DNA of 35,480 bases from Thermoplasmata archaeon (GTDB lineage Archaea; Thermoplasmatota; Thermoplasmata; Lutacidiplasmatales; UBA184). Shown one piece after another: positions 31,660-35,480 of the stretch. The stretch is from the NCBI GenBank assembly GCA_021790425.1, contig JAJYEA010000019.1:1-35480 (forward strand), given 5' to 3'. Position 1 is the first letter of the stretch; every line of letters begins with the position of its first letter. The notes under the pieces were generated by a model, which worked only from the letters and a program-made list of their open reading frames with translations, had not been told where the DNA came from and searched no databases. Made by a program: the position numbers and the translations under genes.

Positions 31660-33066
31660 ATGGCAGAATCGGGGGGGCTGACCCCGCTCGATTACACGCG
31701 CTACGACTTCAAGAACCCCGAGACGTACAAGGAGCGGACGCCCCGCGGGCTGTCCCGGGACATCATCCGGACGATCTCGAAGATCAAGAACGAGCCCGCC
31801 TGGATGCTCGACTACCGGCTCCGGGCGTACGACCACTTCCTCTCGCACCCCCTCCAGGACTGGGGGCCCGACCTGACGGACCTCGACTTCGACAGCTACA
31901 CGTACTACGCGAACCCGCTCGAAGGGGAGCCCCGGAAGCGCTGGGAGGACCTACCCGACGACGTCAAGAACACCTTCGACCGCCTGGGGATCCCCAAGGC
32001 GGAGCGGGAGTTCTTCGGCGGGGTGGGGGCGCAGTATGACAGCGGCACGGTCTACCACAAGATCCGCGACGACCTGACGAAGAAGGGGGTGATCTTCTGC
32101 GACACCGACACGGCGGTGAAAGAGCACACCGACCTCCTCCGGAAGTACTTCGGGAAGATCGTGCCGTTCACCGACAACAAGTTCGCCGCCCTGAACAGCG
32201 CCGTCTGGTCGGGCGGGAGCTTCGTCTACATCCCGCCGGGCGTGGACGCGGGCATCCCCCTCCAGGCCTACTTCCGGATCAATGCGCGCTCGGTGGGCCA
32301 GTTCGAGCGCACCCTGATCATCGCGGACAAAGGGGCCAAGGTGCACTACATCGAAGGATGCACGGCGCCCGTCTACTCGGACAATTCGCTCCACGCGGCC
32401 GTGGTGGAGGTGGTGGCGGAGCCGGACGCCAAGGTCCGCTACACCACCGTCCAGAACTGGTCGAAGAACGTCTACAATCTCGTGACGAAGCGCGCCGTCG
32501 CCTACGAGAACTCGCTGGTGGAGTGGGTCGACGGGAACCTCGGGAGCAAGGTGACGATGAAGTACCCGTCGGTCTACCTGAAGGGCCGCGGGGCCCGGGC
32601 CGACATCCTGTCGGTCGCCTTCGCGAGCGAGGGCCAGGTCATCGACTCCGGGGCCAAGGCGGTCCACTCCGCCCCGGACACCTCCTCCAAGATCATCTCC
32701 AAGTCCATCGCCATCCGCGGGGGCCGCACCTCGTACCGGGGGCTCCTCCACGTGGCCCCGGGGGCCACCGGCGTGAAATCGGCGGTCCGTTGCGACGCCC
32801 TCCTGCCGGACGACGTCAGCCGGTCCGACACGTACCCCTACAACGAGATCCACGAGGAGGACGCCACCATCACGCACGAGGCGGTCGTGGGCAAGATCGG
32901 GGAGGAGGAGATATTCTACCTCATGAGCCGGGGGCTCAAGGAGTCGGACGCCATCCACCTCATCCTCATGGGATTCCTCGCCGAGTTCGCGAAGGAGCTC
33001 CCCGTGGACTATGCGCTCGAGCTCAACCGTCTGATCCAGCTCGAGATGAGCGGCGCGGTCGGCTGA
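31660..33066 (+). CDS. sufB: Fe-S cluster assembly scaffold SufB
   Basis: This 468-residue protein is the core scaffold of the SUF pathway, which builds iron-sulfur clusters. It has the family length and the expected sequence: FGGVGAQYDSGTVYHKI, AVWSGGSFVYIPPGV, HYIEGCTAPVYS and GRTSYRGLLHV, then a C-terminal half with VRCDALLPDD. C-terminal residues EIHEEDATITHEAVVGKIGEEEIFYLMSRG match the conserved helix-strand end. There is no sufC ATPase or sufD in the window, although archaea usually keep sufC beside sufB. Iron-sulfur proteins in this window include the benzoyl-CoA reductase, the ferredoxin and the uracil-DNA glycosylase. The start fits the TATA and SD site upstream. Confidence 0.95.
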   Translation: MAESGGLTPLDYTRYDFKNPETYKERTPRGLSRDIIRTISKIKNEPAWMLDYRLRAYDHFLSHPLQDWGPDLTDLDFDSYTYYANPLEGEPRKRWEDLPDDVKNTFDRLGIPKAEREFFGGVGAQYDSGTVYHKIRDDLTKKGVIFCDTDTAVKEHTDLLRKYFGKIVPFTDNKFAALNSAVWSGGSFVYIPPGVDAGIPLQAYFRINARSVGQFERTLIIADKGAKVHYIEGCTAPVYSDNSLHAAVVEVVAEPDAKVRYTTVQNWSKNVYNLVTKRAVAYENSLVEWVDGNLGSKVTMKYPSVYLKGRGARADILSVAFASEGQVIDSGAKAVHSAPDTSSKIISKSIAIRGGRTSYRGLLHVAPGATGVKSAVRCDALLPDDVSRSDTYPYNEIHEEDATITHEAVVGKIGEEEIFYLMSRGLKESDAIHLILMGFLAEFAKELPVDYALELNRLIQLEMSGAVG

Positions 33067-33085
33067 CCGTTCCTCCGGCGGGAGG

Positions 33086-33101
33086 GCCCCCCCGGGGGGG
33101 C
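33086..33101. terminator. GC palindrome between convergent sufB and the 192-aa gene
   Basis: GCCCCCCCGGGGGGGC is a perfect 16-bp palindrome in the 43-bp gap between the two stop codons. It could act on both transcripts as a 3'-end structure. Confidence 0.45.
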
Positions 33102-33109
33102 GGCGGGCT

Positions 33110-33688
33110 CTACGCCCGGGGGCTCGGAGCCACCAGCGCCGGGGAGGCGCGGGGTGCCGATTCCATCTCCTCGAGCGACGGGAGGAGCGACGGGAAGAGG
33201 GACTTCCGGAAGTAGATGTGGGCGCCGCCCGGCGGCTCCTGGTAGGGCTTCCCCGCCCGCATGGCCTGCCGGTAGGGGTAGTACTCGGCCGAGGGCATGA
33301 CCCAGGCCACGACATCATCGGTCCCGGTCACGACGTAGTCCTTGCCGGGGCGACGGTAGGTCTGGAGGCCCATGTGGACCTCGACGGCGTCGGGAATGTT
33401 GAACGTCACGTTGGTGGGCGTGACCTGGGCGATCCCGACCACTTCGTTCGATCCGAGCGCGCGCCCGACGAGGTCGGCGGAGCGGTGCATGCCGACGACC
33501 CGGAGCGTGTGCGACGGCCGCGCGAGGAAGGCGATCGCGCGTTCCGGGCGACGGAGCTTCGCGAGGTCTTCGCGGCGGCATCCCAGGATGGCGGCAACGT
33601 CTCGAGGGAGCACCATGTAGTTCGAGAGCGGGCTGGTCGCCCAGAGGACGACCCAGTCGGAGCCAGTGGCGGCGGGTTTTTCCTTCAT
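33110..33688 (-). CDS. Conserved-looking protein of unknown function
   Basis: I do not recognise this 192-residue protein. It appears soluble with mixed alpha/beta composition and no signal peptide or membrane segment. An N-terminal block (SDWVVLWATSPLSNYMVL) is followed by a basic helix (CRREDLAKLRRPERAIAFL). A central region holds several strands (VVGIAQVTPTNVTFNIP, DYVVTGTDDVVAWVMP), and the tail is Pro- and Ala-rich. There is no catalytic signature that I can name. The ATG at 33688 fits the TATA box at 33715-33727 with a leader of about 6 nt. It is convergent with sufB and divergent from the ferredoxin gene. Confidence 0.75.
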   Translation of the reverse strand: MKEKPAATGSDWVVLWATSPLSNYMVLPRDVAAILGCRREDLAKLRRPERAIAFLARPSHTLRVVGMHRSADLVGRALGSNEVVGIAQVTPTNVTFNIPDAVEVHMGLQTYRRPGKDYVVTGTDDVVAWVMPSAEYYPYRQAMRAGKPYQEPPGGAHIYFRKSLFPSLLPSLEEMESAPRASPALVAPSPRA

Positions 33689-33714
33689 GGTCTCACCACT
33701 TCGTACTTGTGCGG

Positions 33715-33727
33715 AATATATAATTTA
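33715..33727 (-). promoter_or_regulatory. TATA box of the 192-aa gene
   Basis: Minus-strand TAAATTATATATT, the most AT-rich stretch in this part of the window, is centred about 33 nt upstream of the ATG at 33688. Confidence 0.65.
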
Positions 33728-33955
33728 GGCACCGATTCTGGGTTCGCGCGTGCCCTGATGAACATTATAAGTACCCGGTGTCGTTCCGCCGCGACAGTCC
33801 CGATCCTCGCCCTGTCCGCCAGGAACGTACCCCCCCTGGCTCGCACCGCGGCGCCCCAGGCCCACCCGTGTCGACCCGCTTCCACCGGCCCGGGTACACC
33901 GCCGGAGCCGTCGCAGTCCACCGGCGTGAAATGTCGCCTCGCGGCGACAGAAAAC
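33728..33955. other. Divergent spacer with an unassigned promoter-like element and an inverted repeat
   Basis: The gene-free stretch 33689-33993 is about 305 bp. Besides the two assigned TATA boxes it contains ATTATAAG at 33764-33771. It also has a 7-bp-stem hairpin TGTCGCC-TCGC-GGCGACA (33932-33949) just before the ferredoxin TATA. The GC-rich stretch between them holds no ORF or tRNA I can support. A small transcript from about 33792 to the hairpin, or an operator function for the inverted repeat, is possible. Confidence 0.4.
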
Positions 33956-33963
33956 CATTAAAG
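33956..33963 (+). promoter_or_regulatory. TATA box of the ferredoxin/acyl-CoA dehydrogenase pair
   Basis: CATTAAAG is preceded by an A-rich BRE-like stretch (GAAAAC). Its centre is 34 nt before the ATG at 33994, giving a leader of about 9 nt. Confidence 0.55.
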
Positions 33964-33993
33964 CCTCCGTGCCTCCGCCTTGCGAGGCCCGCT

Positions 33994-34278
33994 ATGGTAA
34001 ACGTCGACATCGCAATCGAGAAGTGCACGGGATGCGCCCACTGCAGGGATGTCTGTCCAGTGAATGTGTTCGAGCTCCGCCCTCGGTCGAACCCAGAGTT
34101 CGCGAGCGTGGTGGACGACCCCAGCGTGGCCGCGAAGTTCCAGTTCCGTGCCGAGAAGTCGGTCGTCATCAACGGGCCCGAGTGCATCGTCTGTGAAGCG
34201 TGCCTCTACGAGTGCGAAGGGGAGTGCATCACCATCACGGATGACGAGGGCAACGTCCGGCACTCCGTGTACAAGTAG
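33994..34278 (+). CDS. 2[4Fe-4S] ferredoxin-like protein
   Basis: The 94-residue protein has two complete cluster-binding motifs. C11-C14-C17-C21 is followed by Pro (CTGCAHCRDVCP), and C64-C67-C70-C74 (CIVCEACLYEC) has Glu instead of the usual Pro after the last Cys. C78 is an extra cysteine. A loop of about 40 residues between the motifs is longer than in simple clostridial ferredoxins. The ATG at 33994 fits the TATA box; upstream in-frame sequence precedes the promoter. It starts 15 bp before an acyl-CoA dehydrogenase gene, so it may carry electrons from that enzyme, via ETF, to FixC or another acceptor. The pairing is an inference. Confidence 0.9.
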   Translation: MVNVDIAIEKCTGCAHCRDVCPVNVFELRPRSNPEFASVVDDPSVAAKFQFRAEKSVVINGPECIVCEACLYECEGECITITDDEGNVRHSVYK

Positions 34279-34293
34279 GGCCCGCCCCGGCCC

Positions 34294-35406
34294 ATGAGCG
34301 GGGAGAACTGGGTCGAGAAGGCCCGTCTCTTCGCCCACGATCGCCTGGCCCCTCTCTCGGAGGGGATCGAGCGGGAGGAGGGGATCCCCCCCGAGATCCT
34401 AGCCGAGATGGGGCGGGCGGGCTTCTTTGGCCTCACCATCCCCCGGGAGTACGGGGGGTCGGCGGCCAGCGCCCAGGACATCGCGGGAGTCATCGCGGCG
34501 GTCTCCCGCGCGAACCTTTCGGTGGCCACCCACCTCGCGGTCCACCTATCGGTGGCGGCCGCCCCGATCGCATCCTGGGGGACCGATGCCCAGCGGGCGC
34601 GCTACCTGCCTCGCATGGCCACCGGCGAATGGTTGGGGGCCTTCGCGCTCACCGAGCCATGGGCGGGGTCGGACTCCCAGCACCTGACCTCCCGCTACGC
34701 CTCCTCCCCTGATGGTTTCGTCCTGGACGGCGCCAAGACCTTCATCACGAACGGGGGCCGGGCGCACGTGGTGCTCGTCTTCGCCACCCGGGACCCCGCC
34801 CTCGAGGCCCGGGGCATCAGCTGTTTCCTGGTCGACCACGGGACCCCCGGGTTCTCCGCCCCGCGCCACCTGGACAAGATGGGGCTCCGGGGTTCGGAGA
34901 CGGACGAGCTCCTCTTCGAGAACTGCCGTCTTCCCCGCGAGTCGCTCCTGGGGAAGGAGGGAGAGGGGTTCAAGATCGCGATGACCGCCCTCGAGGGCGG
35001 TCGCATCGGCATCGCCGCATCCTCGTTCGGGGCGGCCCAGGCCGCGATGGACGTGATGCAGTCGCATGTCGGGCCGGACGACGAGGACTGGAAGAAGCGC
35101 GCGTTGGCCCGGGGGTACGTGGACATGGAGGCCGCCGGGGCCCTCGTCGAACGGGCCGCCCGGCTGAAGGACCAGGGCGCGGACTACGGGATGGCGGCCT
35201 CGGCGGCGAAGCTCTACGCCTCCCAGGCGGCCTTCCGGATCGCGAACGCCGCGGTCGACGTGGCGGGTCCCGGGGCCGCCGGTCGTCTCTTCCGGGACAC
35301 CCGGGTGCTCACGATCGTCGAGGGGACCACGGAGATCCAGGAGTTCATCCTGGGGCGCCGCCTCGCCCAAGCCGACCTCCCCTCCCGACGTTCGCCCGCG
35401 CGCTGA
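34294..35406 (+). CDS. Acyl-CoA dehydrogenase
   Basis: This 370-residue flavoenzyme oxidises acyl-CoA thioesters to 2-enoyl-CoA and passes electrons to ETF. The N-terminal helical domain leads to FGLTIPREYGG and the flavin-binding AFALTEPWAGSDSQHL. The sequence continues with GAKTFITNGGRAHV, LDKMGLRGSETDELLFENC and the C-terminal VEGTTEIQEFILGR. The catalytic base is predicted as E343 within VEGT, the short-chain acyl-CoA dehydrogenase position. It lies 15 bp downstream of the ferredoxin gene. The substrate cannot be assigned; a CoA intermediate of aromatic or fatty-acid degradation would suit the left-hand genes. Length is slightly below the usual 380. Confidence 0.93.
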   Translation: MSGENWVEKARLFAHDRLAPLSEGIEREEGIPPEILAEMGRAGFFGLTIPREYGGSAASAQDIAGVIAAVSRANLSVATHLAVHLSVAAAPIASWGTDAQRARYLPRMATGEWLGAFALTEPWAGSDSQHLTSRYASSPDGFVLDGAKTFITNGGRAHVVLVFATRDPALEARGISCFLVDHGTPGFSAPRHLDKMGLRGSETDELLFENCRLPRESLLGKEGEGFKIAMTALEGGRIGIAASSFGAAQAAMDVMQSHVGPDDEDWKKRALARGYVDMEAAGALVERAARLKDQGADYGMAASAAKLYASQAAFRIANAAVDVAGPGAAGRLFRDTRVLTIVEGTTEIQEFILGRRLAQADLPSRRSPAR

Positions 35407-35439
35407 TCCTGCCGTCGGGGGCGCGCGCGGCACGAACCG

Positions 35440-35447
35440 CTATTTAA
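35440..35447 (+). promoter_or_regulatory. TATA-like element near the right edge
   Basis: CTATTTAA lies 34 bp past the acyl-CoA dehydrogenase stop in GC-rich sequence. It could start a gene beyond the window on the plus strand. The gene itself is not visible. Confidence 0.4.
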
Positions 35448-35480
35448 CCCTAGTGAGCGGCAGGCGATTCTCGGCTCGCC

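Noticed and set aside
1-35480. CRISPR array, insertion sequence, integrase or attachment site
   Set aside because: No regularly spaced direct repeats, transposase or integrase frames, or terminal inverted repeats were seen on reading. The tRNA gene has no duplicated 3' end nearby.

Overview
This is a high-GC (roughly two-thirds G+C) archaeal chromosomal window. The archaeal markers are an archaeal-type S-adenosylmethionine synthetase, aIF1A, an S26B (Ser/His) signal peptidase, a tRNA-Thr without encoded CCA, and TATA boxes about 26 nt upstream of many starts with leaderless or near-leaderless mRNAs. The large secreted proteins that combine YVTN-type beta-propellers, 'ESGLP' repeats and PKD-like domains resemble those of Thermoplasmatota, so an uncultivated high-GC Thermoplasmatota lineage is my best guess. 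That placement is inference.

Left region (1-7158) is aromatic and amino-acid catabolism. It opens with the C-terminal half of a zinc-type alcohol dehydrogenase and a dienoyl-CoA-hydratase-like crotonase. A convergent, translationally coupled four-gene operon for an ATP-dependent benzoyl-CoA reductase follows, with two catalytic and two ASKHA-ATPase subunits. Divergent from it is an MIO-type aromatic amino acid ammonia-lyase with mixed histidase/PAL features. Together they suggest anaerobic aromatic-ring reduction, possibly fed from an amino acid.

Next come metK and tRNA-Thr(CGU), which share a palindromic TATA element. A 12.5 kb minus-strand array (8561-21037) then encodes four very large membrane-anchored surface proteins, with one SAM methyltransferase embedded. 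Two of the four carry a related cytoplasmic tail of about 170 residues and near-identical DNA over their C-terminal PKD region.

The plus-strand block 21208-27003 holds a CmoB-like methyltransferase, a small HExxH protein, and a compact AIM24 - zinc ribbon - AIM24 - AIM24 run. It continues with an ImmA-like metallopeptidase and an unusually long signal peptidase with a cytoplasmic C-terminal domain. This block is the best candidate for an undescribed system.

The right region contains aIF1A-nnr, a bPH2 membrane protein - FixC-like flavoprotein - type-4 uracil-DNA glycosylase operon, and a solitary sufB. It ends with an unknown 192-aa protein and a ferredoxin plus acyl-CoA dehydrogenase pair. 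FixC, ferredoxin and acyl-CoA dehydrogenase suggest an ETF-linked electron route from acyl-CoA oxidation. All five convergent gene junctions carry a GC-rich hairpin between or across the stop codons.
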